This document shows positions 1 through 10,479 of a stretch of 64,000 nt of DNA, piece after piece; position 1 is the first letter of the stretch, and each line of letters begins with the position of its first letter. The DNA lies in NCBI GenBank assembly GCA_050084515.1, contig CM114274.1, forward strand, positions 28,210,001 to 28,274,000, in the 5' to 3' direction. Both the position numbers and the translations under genes were made by a program. The stretch is from Blasia pusilla (lineage: Eukaryota > Marchantiophyta > Marchantiopsida > Blasiales). The notes under the pieces were generated by a model, which did not search any database, was not told where the DNA came from, and worked only from the letters and a program-made list of their open reading frames with translations.

Positions 1-644
1 GAAAATGTAATTCACTGTGGAATGGGTTCTTCTCGTCAAATCTAAGGTCCAAGAAGAAACGCCACAACAGATGAAGCATCAAGCTCCGAGTTGAAAGATA
101 TCGAATTTTGCCTGCAACTCTCCGGCGTCTCCACGGCTAAGGAGGATGCAATGAAAAACAGCTAAACAATCCGTAGCTTGGTCTTTTGCTCGATACTATC
201 TGAAAACGATGAAAACCAGAACATCATGTTAGGGTGTTGGTCAGAACATGATGTACCACATCTGGCTGGTGTGTAGCCACAATCTAATTTGCAAATGCAA
301 TTCCGTCTTAGAGTCTTGGGTCTGATCCACCGATCATCCTGGATTATAATCAAATGAGAATGTGCCGTTGCAAAGAGTATCCTCATCCTGCTGGACCACC
401 TCCTGGATGTGGAGCGCTCACAGAACCGTCCCAGTTGTATTCTATTTGGACTTCTAGAGATCCAGCTAATCCTTGAATATTGTAGATCCTACTGTTATGC
501 TCTGGGACAATTTTTTGGAGTCTGGGTTGAATGTAGCATGCGTGTGAAGATGGGGAACTCCCAGACGTGGGACGTAAGAGGATTCGTTCTAATCAAGAAT
601 TGAGTAGTAACGCATTATTATGGTGGACATTTGTGTGTGCACAG

Positions 645-923
645 GGTTTGATTTATGTGGTGGACAGCGCTGATAGAGAGAGAGCTGATGAGGCAAAAAC
701 TGAATTGCACAACATGCTAAAAGACGAAAGGCTTGCCACAGTACAAGTGCTAGTTTTGGCCAACAAATCTGATCTTCGGCGGGCTATGTCCGAGGAGGAG
801 CTCACGGAGAAGCTCGAGCTCACGAGCCTTACGAACACTTGGTTCGTTCAACGCTGCTGTGCCAAAACTGGAGAGGGCCTGTTAGAAGGCCTGGAATGGA
901 TGTCAAATTCAATCCAACTGTGA
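645..923 (+). CDS. ARF-family small GTPase, C-terminal exon (partial gene)
   Basis: An exon of 92 codons plus a TGA stop, opened by an acceptor ending GTGCACAG at 644. It encodes the C-terminal half of an ADP-ribosylation factor type GTPase, which recruits coats to Golgi membranes when GTP-bound. Visible motifs are the post-switch strand GLIYVVDSADRER, the guanine-specificity motif NKSD (exon residues 40-43), and the G5 loop CCAKTGEGL followed by EGLEW. The acceptor sits exactly where the two complete ARF genes in this window (28785-30342 and 58995-60332) have their second intron. The P-loop and WDVGGQ exons are not recognisable in the 644 bases upstream. They may lie outside the window, or the gene may be truncated; there is only a faint ARF-like echo at 430-600. 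Whether it is expressed is unknown. Confidence 0.8.
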   Translation, partial: GLIYVVDSADRERADEAKTELHNMLKDERLATVQVLVLANKSDLRRAMSEEELTEKLELTSLTNTWFVQRCCAKTGEGLLEGLEWMSNSIQL

Positions 924-1640
924 TCTCTGTTTAAGTTGATCCATGGGAGAGGCAATCAATTGGATTCATTGGAATGGGGCCCGTCATTTCAGCATTCATA
1001 GCTGAGGGCACTTCACCTCATTCTTTCAGCTTTGTAGAATATTATCCTGTTCATAGTGCGGAACATACCGGTCTCAAACTTTGTAAAGATTCGTCATAAT
1101 GCTAATGCGACCTTTCTGGGGCTGGGCTTTCCTTGTACTCCGAGGAGTCCACATGGAGTCCCGATGTTTCCATCCAAGACTAGACCAGTCATAATGGATA
1201 TAAGTGAATTTCACTATTGTAGAGCATTACATCCATTGTTGGTTTCATGTGACCAACTAGACTCAAACTTCGGGATTGTGTGAGCCTAGGAATAGAGCTA
1301 CTGTTCTGCTTGAAGGGGTGGAGGAGTTTGGGGACTAATTGCGGATTGTTATGACGGAAACATGTCCAGTTCCTTCAGCCAGCAAATGGGATGGTGGATT
1401 TGTCTAAAGGATTACGACGCTTCATTCTGAAATGCGCGGACTGCATCAACTGGATGCCTCGGAGCAAGTTCTCTCTCCTACTTCGGAAACGTGGACTCCT
1501 GAAGTGTGCATTCACGCAAGATGCAAGCGTCAAAGAGTGATGGAGATGGCTCTCCTCGCAGCCACCGTTTTGAAGAGAGGAAATTCAAATTGGAGGTCAA
1601 ACGACGAAATGTCTTCTTTCTCTTTTTCCTTTTATAATTG
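924..1640. other. Flank of ARF exon, no gene seen
   Basis: About 700 bases downstream of the ARF stop codon. Only short chance reading frames occur, none with a recognisable domain. It probably contains the 3' untranslated region of the upstream exon, but I see no convincing polyadenylation signal close to the stop. Confidence 0.4.
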
Positions 1641-1657
1641 GAATGCTCCTTCCTTCC

Positions 1658-2256
1658 ATGTTATGCAAAAGTCATAAGTTTCACGATCTTTTAAGACAAA
1701 CCATCCACTTTACTTCGGAAAAAAAAAACCTGGGAAAGAGGGTAAGAAAATTAAGGAAACAGGTAAGTAATGTAAAAAAAATGATTCGTTCGTGGAGGAA
1801 AAAAATTTACGAGCCACAAAAGCAATTGTTTGAAATAAACATTAGTGATCATTAGACAAGAAAAGTGGCCACCCATCACGTCATATCATGGTATGAATAT
1901 TGAGGTAGTGGGAAGTATAAAAATAATTTAGGGTAGAATATTGTTAGTATAATAGATCACCTCCTATGTCCATCTCCAAAGTTATGATAGGAAGACCAAT
2001 CATTGGTACGGGTTCAAAGATGAAGAAAAATTCCACTTTTCCAAAATAATTCTCAAAATAGTATTTAAGAGTCAAAACGTCATCTTCTTTATTAAAACTA
2101 TTATGACCAAGAAGTTGAATGAGTGTTGTTATGATAACAAAATGTTATGTTTCTTTTCTTATCCTCTTTCCAAGGTTTCTTTGAAGTAAAGTGGATGGTT
2201 TATCCTTAAAGAGTTCATAACATCCACTTTTCTTTTGAAGAAAAGTTCATAACATG
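1658..2256. repeat. Pair of inverted ~85-95 bp repeats
   Basis: The stretch 1658-1740 (from CATGTTATG to TGGGAAAGAG) reappears in reverse complement at 2164-2256 (from CTCTTTCC to CATAACATG), sharing the core AAGTAAAGTGGATGGTTT. The right copy carries an internal short tandem duplication ending in GTTCATAACAT. The interval between them contains part of a LINE-derived sequence. The right copy interrupts that LINE when compared with the relative at 23.4-23.6 kb, so these may be ends or copies of a small inverted-repeat element that inserted later. Confidence 0.55.
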
Positions 2257-2922
2257 AAAGAGTATCCTAAACCTAACATGGAGTTCTATAAGAATTCTAG
2301 GGTATAAAAAAAAATATGAAGAAGGTAGGAAAGACATAAAAAAAATTTAGGGGAGAACCCCACAAATAATTTGGAGATCCCTTAGATTAGGCAATAAATG
2401 GAGTCGAGTTATGTCTTTCAAAAGGGCTTCTTCCAAGAATTTGGATATATAGTCTATAAGGCGATTTGGGACATAGACTCAAACACCTTCAATAGACATG
2501 GTAAAATACAGAGAAGTTAGAGTGAAATTGAGTGAAGGCTTGAAGGAGATATGACATTTTCTCTGTTGGATTTGAAGATTTTAAAATAGAGAGTTGCTCC
2601 AATTGGATATAAAACAAGAACCACTTGAAAGGAGGATCTATAATGTGAGTACCATCACCAATAAAAGGGAATAAACAAGATGGAAATGCTTGGGATGATG
2701 CTCGAAGGGCACAAAAATTTGCAATGCAAAAAAGCGGGCCACCCATGAGATCATCTTAATGCCTGTTATATGATAATTTGAAAGTAGCATGATGAGAATA
2801 GATAATGGGCCTATTAGAAGCATAAAAAAGACAAGATACATACAACAAGATAAGCTAGTTATCCATTTGGTTATATCCTCACTCTTTCCTTTCAAACTAT
2901 GCATTATTACTAAATGGAGCAT
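1980..2922 (-). pseudogene. LINE-type reverse transcriptase fragment
   Basis: On the minus strand, 2489-2760 encodes GGPLFCIANFCALRAS followed by FPSCLFPFIGDGTHII. This is the reverse-transcriptase region of a plant non-LTR-like element, in which the catalytic stretch normally reads ADDTHII. Here it reads GDGTHII, so a catalytic Asp is lost. Downstream on the same strand, about 2340-2410 aligns at DNA level with the LPHLRDPQVAFG segment of the second fragment near 23.57 kb. About 1980-2115 encodes LLGHNSFNKEDD, matching LLGPNTFEEEDG there. The reading frame is broken repeatedly and a foreign ~100-bp inverted repeat sits inside it. It is a dead remnant. The assignment to this family rests on remembered protein patterns. 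Confidence 0.6.
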
Positions 2923-2989
2923 CGTCTCCCTCTTTGGATTTGAAATGCATTTGGGACATTTTCTACCAATGAGGAATTAAATGATTTAA

Positions 2990-4190
2990 AAGTTAAATAC
3001 ATCAATTGTAAGAAATTGATTGATAAAAAAATCAATCTATGTAGTATAAATCTTGAACATATAAAAGTGCCCAATTTGTCCCTACGCTCTTAAAAAAATC
3101 TTTGATGGAACTTAAACATTAAGAAAATTTGAAAAACGAAAATAGTAAATCGCCATGATTCTTACCCACACATGCAAGTGGCATTTGTAATGGATGAGGG
3201 CAGACTTGATATCATTCTACTCCACCAACCATTTGCATCATATAATTGATTTCGTGGTCTTGTAAGTTGGAATGACTAATCTTAGACTAGTGTTATCTTT
3301 ATATGTAAGATTGTATGTTTAGGTCACAAGTGCAAGTAAAGAGGTAGATGTTAACTATCTGACATCAACTTTTCTTGAATATTAATTCTTGCGACCAAAC
3401 AATTTATAGATCTTAAAGGAAAAACATATAAGCTCCTTTAAGAAAATTCTATCAAATTTCTTTATCTTGAAATTTCTACGCAACATCCCTATATGATCTC
3501 AAAGATTTTTTCTCTATGTCAAGACTTTCTCTACACTTTCATGCATAATTTTTTCTCAAAAGTAAGTTGATTCTCCAAGTTCCAAACCCTTATCTTTTTT
3601 TAATTTCATGTTGATTTCTTAGCATCTTTAACATGTCAACATCGATAGTTCTTATCTTGAACCTACCTAGTGTATAGTTAGACTTATCAAATTGCTATTT
3701 ACCTAAAGGAGGAGGATGACCATAAATGGATTCACAACTTGAAGTTGCCAAATCTTCAAATTTTGAAACAAAAACTCATAAAAATCCATCACTTTGATTA
3801 CATGAAAGAGATTGAAGAAATGAAAGTTAGATAATCGTTCCATGTATCATACTTCATATGTTATTAAGAACCTAATTCCTTAGCAATTTATCCATTTGTT
3901 CTAGAAAATGTTTAATGAAACTTGAACATGAAATAATTTTTCTGACAAGAAGTTCTGGATTTGTGATGATATAGGCACATATATTTGGGAGAATTAACAT
4001 TATTCTCATGATATTTCTTCTTCTTTATCCTTGATATCCCTACATTGGCATGTAGAGTAAAACTTGATGGGTCCAATCATTGCAGGTTTCTTCAATAAGA
4101 TCCTCTTTTACTCATATCTTTGGGCTTTGAGAAGTCTAGAAGTTGGAATTAGGCATTAAAAGGCCTTAGTCATATCCTAAGGGTCTTATC
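2990..4190. other. AT-rich intergenic DNA, nothing recognised
   Basis: No long open frame and no recognisable domain on either strand. The composition is AT-rich with many short homopolymer runs, typical of degraded transposon sequence. Confidence 0.4.
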
Positions 4191-4574
4191 CCATAGGCTA
4201 GCAATAATCATCATCATTGGCTGCTATACTAGAAGAGTTGGATCCTTTCGCCTACAACCTTTTGAAATTGGTCAGAGTCGCCACTTTTTCACCAGAGTTG
4301 TGGATTTTTTGTGGGTTTCAAAAGTTCTTGCATCTAAATGGCTTCATTTTTGTGCCCTCCCAAACTTGTTACGATCGGTTAAGTCTTCAAAGAATCGGTT
4401 GTTGGCAATTGTTGTTATTTTCCGCTAGTGTGAGTGTGTTGCGGGAAGAAATTGATAGGTATTTGAGGCGCTCCACTGATTAAGTGCAATTTGGATCTCC
4501 CTAGCGTGAAATTCAATAATACTTTTGAATTGGAAGGAAAATTTTATAAAGGTCTAATCCAACTTTTTTGGCTT

Positions 4575-6573
4575 TCTACCGCGCCCCTACTCTCCTTGAA
4601 CGTCAATCTTTATCGTTGTGGAAGCGTACGTTCAGTAGGACACGATCTCATGGCCCGTATGCACTCAAACACGCACTCTCGTTAGTCGGGTCTGGGTCAA
4701 CCAGCGTTCCAACCCACTGAGTTCTCAACTCAGCGTCTCATCAAGTTCAACCTTCTTTACTTCCTAGTTTCCAAAACAAGGCAAGTCCTCCAAGACTTGG
4801 AACACACTTCTTGATTAGTCCAGGAACCTAAAACGGCACTTGCGCGCCTAGCGATCCCAACTGCTGAAGGGACCTCGTGTGAGTTCCAAACTGAGACCCA
4901 AGTAATTGAGTCCCGAGGTGAAATCCAAGAGGGATGTCTAAAATCGCCTCCATAGACTTGGTTCAGGTTTTCCAACCCAACCCCAAACTCTCGATCCGTT
5001 CCATGCCCTCGAGCCGCCCCATGGCGCCCAAAGTGGGGTTCGAGTTGCACTCTCGAAGACCTTCTGTCGCGACCCTCATAACCAAACAACACCAAATACG
5101 CGCCAAGCGAAACATCAGAACTCAAAGGAACTCACGCCGCGAGGTTTGCGCTTTGGAGAGGCGTTTGGAAGAGTCTCTTGGAAAAGTCTAAGAGACGAAA
5201 CGCGGAACAGAGTTGTGCGTTTCATGCGTTAGTGGTCGCGACCAGGAAACCTAGACCAAACGCGAGCCAAGACTTGAGATGAGTTGAGTCTTGGAGGTTG
5301 GTTGCCAAAGAGGTGAGAACCAGTTTGGAACACGACTAGCGTTTGAGAGAATCTGACTGTGTTTAGGACCATAACGTTGAGCTCCAAGATGCGTTCGGGA
5401 CAAGTAAGGGCGCGTTGGAAAGCTGATCTTGAGACGCTTCCAACGCATCAAAGATCTCAGCAAACGCATAATTACAGGCTGAGATATTGGCCGAAAACGA
5501 TTCAGAGAGCAATCGGGTTGAGGCCCAATTGGAGAGGCCCGGGTGTCTTTCCCTAAATGTAGGGGGCCCCCGGAGATCCCCAGAAGTACTAGTAAGGGGA
5601 GTACCTTCTCTGAGATGTCTCGGGAAACAAAACCCCACTTTGGGCGCCAAACGGCGTTTGAGGCACGGATGAAACGGGAGTTTGGGCGAAACCCAAACCC
5701 AAACCTGATCCAAGGAGTGGACTTTGTACGCCACACTTGGATTCCAACCGAGATTCACGTGCGAGTCTTGGTGAGGAACTCATTGGATGTTCATCGGACA
5801 GTTGGAACCGCTAGGCGCGAAACGCCGTTTCAGGTTCCTGAACCGACCAGAAAGTCTTTCCCAAGTCTTTCGAGACTTGCCCGTGTTGGAAACCGCGAAA
5901 CTAGGAAGGTTGAGCTTGAAGAGAAAGTCCAAGACGAGAACTCGGAAAGTAATCCCGCTGATTGATCCAAGACCCGACTAACCGAAGTGCGTGTTTGGAT
6001 GCAGATCAGCGTTGAGAGCGTGACCTACTGAACGCACGCTTCCGCAACAAACAAGATTAACGTTCAAGGAGAGTAGGCGCACGACACCTTCCCCCTAACT
6101 AGTACTTCTGGAGTTCTCCAATAACCCCCCCCCTCCCCGTGGCCCTCAACCCGACTCCACTTACAATCGTTTCCGGGTTGTTTCTCAGCCGCTACTTATG
6201 CGTTTGCAAAGATCTTTAGTGCGTTTGAACCGTCTTTCCATAAGTCTTCTAACACACCCTTATTCAATCCAAACGCATCTTGGAGCTAAAATTTATGGCC
6301 ATAAATACAATCGGAAACTCTCAAACGCTAGTGGCGTTCCAAATCCGGATTCTTCCTTTGGAAACCCACTTCCTAGACTCAACTCCTTTCAAGTCTTGTT
6401 TCGCGTTTGGTCCAGGTTTCTCAGTCGCGACCATAACATCTGAAACGCGAAGCCTCGCTTGTGTCTCGTCTCTTGTCTCTTCTTCGAGACCACTCCAACG
6501 TGCAAACCATCTTAGCGTGAGCCCGCTAATGTTCCGATGTTCCGCTTTGGCACTCATTTGGTCATGAGGGGCG
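4575..6573. repeat. Four-block inverted repeat A-B-A'-B'
   Basis: Two different ~0.45-0.55 kb blocks each occur twice in opposite orientation. Block A (about 4575-5055) matches the reverse complement of about 5630-6085; shared landmarks include CCCCACTTTGGGCGCC, TTGGAACCGCTAGGCGCG-like and CGACTAACSRRAGTGCGTGTTT. Block B (about 5063-5615) matches the reverse complement of about 6086-6573; landmarks include GGTCGCGAC, ACCAAACGCG and GAGCTCCAAGATGCGTT-like. Each block opens with a motif close to TGTCGCGCCCCT, which resembles the TG start of a plant LTR, so these could be LTR-derived. The region is GC-richer than its surroundings. The many overlapping open frames here are a by-product of this composition; none has a known domain. 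Confidence 0.7.
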
Positions 6574-6990
6574 CGACACTTTCCTCACCATGTCAATATG
6601 CTTCAAATTTAATTAATGTCCAGATAATTATTTTCAGGGATTTAGAGATTGGCAACTTTATTGAATGGTGAATGGTGAAAAAATAGCCACTTTTGGTTCC
6701 TTTTTTTGCACATTCCATCCTCTTTTTATCCACCTTCTTTGATTGATTGCCCATTTTACTGATCGGGTGGAGTGAATCACAATTTGCATGTTTTCGCTCA
6801 CGAAATGAGTGAGGTAATAATGAGTTTGTCTAAGGAGGACGGGCATACTAATTCTTTTTGGATGGGAGAGGGGTATGTGAAGGGAAACTAAGGGAGGACG
6901 CACGAGGTGTAGAGAGGTTCGAGTCTTATCCAACTATCTTTATATCCATGGTGAGTCTATGATTTTTGTTGCAAAAAAAGTAGATTGGAC

Positions 6991-7330
6991 AAGGTTGCAT
7001 GGAAAAAAAAATTCTATCCATGGGACGAACATGCCCAACAAGTCTTGCACCCGAGTTTTATTTTGTACCCTAATTGTCCACGTAGGCTCATGATGCAAGA
7101 ACATGTGCGGGAAGTGAACGAAAGGGTGTGAGGACTACAAGGGCTTACCACGTCAAGCCCACCTAGCCCACAAAGGCCCATGGTAGGCTTGCAAATGGCG
7201 AGCTCAAGGCCCGTACTGAGCCCGTAGGGCCTGCAGACCCGAAGCCGCCCTGTACGGGCCATGGGGGCCTAGCTACCACGGACCGGTGTGGGCCAAGAGG
7301 GCTTGATGCGGGCATGGCAAGCCCTTGTAA
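6991..7330. mobile_element. MULE-like inverted-repeat element, left end
   Basis: Starts with AAGGTTGCATGGAAA, the terminal motif shared with the elements at 22490, 27398 and 36105, followed by the related stretch TCTATCCATGGGACGAAC. The interior to about 7330 is GC-rich and full of GGGCC and GCCCA words, like the interiors of the other members. I cannot find a matching right end, so the element looks truncated. Confidence 0.45.
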
Positions 7331-7739
7331 AAAATGGAGTACATGTCGTTGGTTTTGGCACCTACTTTCGTTTGTGTCATTGATCTTTTCATCAGTGCCT
7401 TAATCAAGGTCTGGGTGTTTTTTCCCGGCAACCCGCAGATTTTCGGGCCAATCGACATAGAGTCAAAAATTTTGTTTAGGGTTTCGGCAGGAGGAGCTTA
7501 CAAAAAATTAAGATAGCTAATTTCTGAGATAAATTTTTTAAAGGGTAAATTTCTAAATTTTTTATCATTCAATGGGTGCATTTATGGGACTTATGTTTGC
7601 AAGCGGCCAATTTCCAGCAGGTTGAAAATCTTGGCGAAAAAAATCTTTTCAGTTTCCCACTTTAGATAAACATGCTACTTTCGAACTCTATTTTTCTCTC
7701 CATTTTCCACTCCCATTTGCACACCTTCAACTTGGAAAT

Positions 7740-7925
7740 TCTTGGTAGGATTTGAACCTGGCCAAGCCTCCCACCCCATGGGAGCCAAGGATTATATGCA
7801 GTTAAAATCTCATTACTTATTGTGAATTTCTTTGCCCAGGCTGCCCCTATAATCTTGTAACATATCCTTGGCAGGATTTGAACTTGGCCATGCCTCCCAC
7901 CAGTTGGGACACAAGGATCTTACCC
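7740..7925 (-). repeat. Two tRNA-like (possible SINE) repeat copies
   Basis: Two related ~55-bp units about 123 bp apart. Read on the minus strand they contain GGTTCAAATCC and AGTTCAAATCC, close to the RNA polymerase III B-box, preceded by GGTGGGAGGC and followed by CCAAG. No complete tRNA cloverleaf can be folded from them, so a SINE head or tRNA-derived repeat is more likely than a tRNA gene. Confidence 0.35.
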
Positions 7926-7959
7926 TTGTATAATACTTGAAGCTCCATGAAAAGCTCCA

Positions 7960-9935
7960 AGGTATTACAAAAGGGTGAAACCCCCCTCCCCCCCCTTCTT
8001 CCACCACTATCTTACACATCTAGAATAGATGGACTTGGAACATTCTCAACCTCATTTGTTGCTTCTATTGGAGTATCAACGATATACTTCTCAGGGTTGG
8101 AAGATACATATCTAAAGTTTGCAGAATTTTTCCAAAGTATTACTGATTCAACCAAGAGATCCTTATAATCAGGTACTAGCCCCTCTAAAGAAGTCCTAAG
8201 TACAACATCCAAATGTTTTGTCATCAATCTATTACGACTTGTAGTCTTGATAGTATTGTGAATAGAGAAAGCTCTCTCACAAATAGATGTACTCACAGAT
8301 TATACTCTAGCAATATTAGCTAACACAAGTAGGTTAGAGAACTTACATTGCAAAGATGGACTCCAACTTACCATATCCCACAAGTCTCGGAAATTTTGGT
8401 CTTTCCACTCAATTGTGGACATGAGCTTGAATAACTGAAATTCCTATTTCATTGCTCGAGGGTTTATAAGAGCAGGCTGCAAATGACCCCTCGGTGGTAG
8501 TGCCACTCCAAAATTTGCACACAACTCATCTTCCTCCTTACAACCCCAACTATTCAACCCTACTTGCCTTGAAGGCATATACAGAGGATTCAATACCCTC
8601 ATTACACCAATCAAATTGTTATCTTTAAACCGGTCATGTAAACCTACACATACACTCTCGAAAAAAATTCTCTTGAAAGGTTAAAGCATATTTCAAGTCC
8701 TTTCCAGTCCGATCTCTCACCATATCTATGCTATGGAACTTTCTACCCCTTATCTCAGATTGGAGGCGCTTCAGATATCCTCCAAGGGCATCAGAATCAG
8801 GCAAAAGATCGTACCCTGTATCTTTTGAGAAAGTAGAAGCATTTAAGTCATGGTTTTCCATCACAAAATTCATTGTAATGGAAGCAATTTCAGAATTCAC
8901 TATGCTGGCAATAGTACTAACATCTACAAATTTGTATTGAAAAAATTTGCTCAAGTTTGCAAGAATTGACAAAATATCGGCCAGAAAATACAATTGGTAG
9001 ATCATTTGAAATGATCTCAACTTTTTGTATAGATTAGTAGCGTTACCATTCATCCTCGGATAGCAAAATATCCTTGAAATACTTAAGAACAGATTCCAAC
9101 GAATCACACAATGTAGTAATTGCTTGACAACGTGACAACCAACGAATTTTATGATACCTTTTCATGACTCTCTAGGAGTCATCGAGTTTCTTTTGCAATG
9201 TTGCAAGAGCACACTTCCTCTTGGAAGATCTCCTAAAATATCCAGCCACAACATTCAAGATGGAGTCTATATCTGTTGATGTCTCCTTGCAAGTTGGTGT
9301 TTTGGCTGCTAAATTGGTCCTATGTGGTACATAATGCACAGAGAGCAGAAAGGGGTTTACCTTCTACTTTAGCTGAGAGGCTACCCCTTTTTGACTTCCT
9401 ACCATAGTTGAGGCTTTGTCAGATCCAAAAGCTACCATTTTTGTACTCTCAAGTCTTGAATCCTTCATCAACTCCAAAAGAGTACTACTCATACCATCGG
9501 AGCATTTCTATGGACATTGCATCAATCCTAGAAATGAACTCTCAACCTGGCCCTCTTCTAAGTACATTACAAATACAACCAAATGCCATGTTATAGAAAT
9601 ATCTGTGGATTTATCTATCATAATCCTGAAAAAGACGACTTTTGCACTTTACTAAGGGTCCCTCTAAGAAGGAATTGGCTGATGTAAAAGCACATATCAG
9701 CGCAAGTATTCTCAGCCTGGTACAACTCTCTGGTCAATGCGGCATTCACAGAATACAACAACTTACATAAATTTGGGAATTTCACAAAAGGCAAGGCTTC
9801 CCTTGCAATGAAGGATGCAAACTTAAATAAAGTCAAGAAAGCTACATCACAAGTTCGATTAGTAGTTGCGATGGCCTTGGCCATGGACCTGTTCCCTATG
9901 TGAGCAAGCCAAGAGAGCTTCATATGCTCATTCAA
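7960..9935 (-). pseudogene. hAT-superfamily transposase pseudogene (copy 1)
   Basis: A nearly complete hAT transposase reads along the minus strand in order. The N-terminal part is 9935-9618 (IAREALPFVKFPNLCKLL). The catalytic region follows at about 9620-9370, with DKSTDIS and GSDKASTMVG containing the first two catalytic Asp positions. Next come HYVPHRTNLA and RWLSRC at about 9330-9130, and a long helical part at 9107-8634. The C-terminal dimerisation domain is 8296-8012, with CERAFSIHNTIKTTSRNRL. At least three in-frame stops and one or more frameshifts break it. It is related to the KIAA1586/ZNF862-like branch by general pattern. It cannot make a working protein. Terminal inverted repeats were not identified. 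Confidence 0.75.
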
Positions 9936-10479
9936 ATTGCCATGATCTGTGAAGGCCGAGACCTTATAGTTTATGGCACCATCCCTTGTAAACGAGCTCT
10001 TACCCTTTCCTTATCTGCAAACTTTATAGAAAATCCTACCACTTTCTATATGAAATTCTATCTAATCGAATAGAGTGTACCACATGTCTTTCCATGCATG
10101 TTGATTCTTATTGGCTATGCTTCCCAAAGGTGCATTGTTTGTATCTACTTCCTTCCCATCTCATGAGCCTGACCTGCTTGACTCTTCTGAAAATACTTAA
10201 CTACAATCTTTGTGTAACATATCGCTCATATTTCTTTGTCTCTTGGCCATCTGAAGATGATGTCTCACCCTGCCCCCTTCCCATCTCTACGTCAAGTCAC
10301 AATCTAGAACCTAACCCTAAACGAGAACAAAATAGATACAACATCACTACCCTAAACGAAAGAAACAACATGCGGCCAGGAGACAAAAGGAAACAAGGAG
10401 AGTTGCGGCCTAAAGGCAACCCCTCCTCCTTTACAATGACAATAACTATAGCAAATGAACGGCCCTAAACTCTACTCAT

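Noticed and set aside
5251-5965. Several overlapping 120-160 codon frames on both strands
   Set aside because: They arise from the GC-rich inverted repeat blocks; no domain, and mirror-image frames appear in the duplicate blocks.
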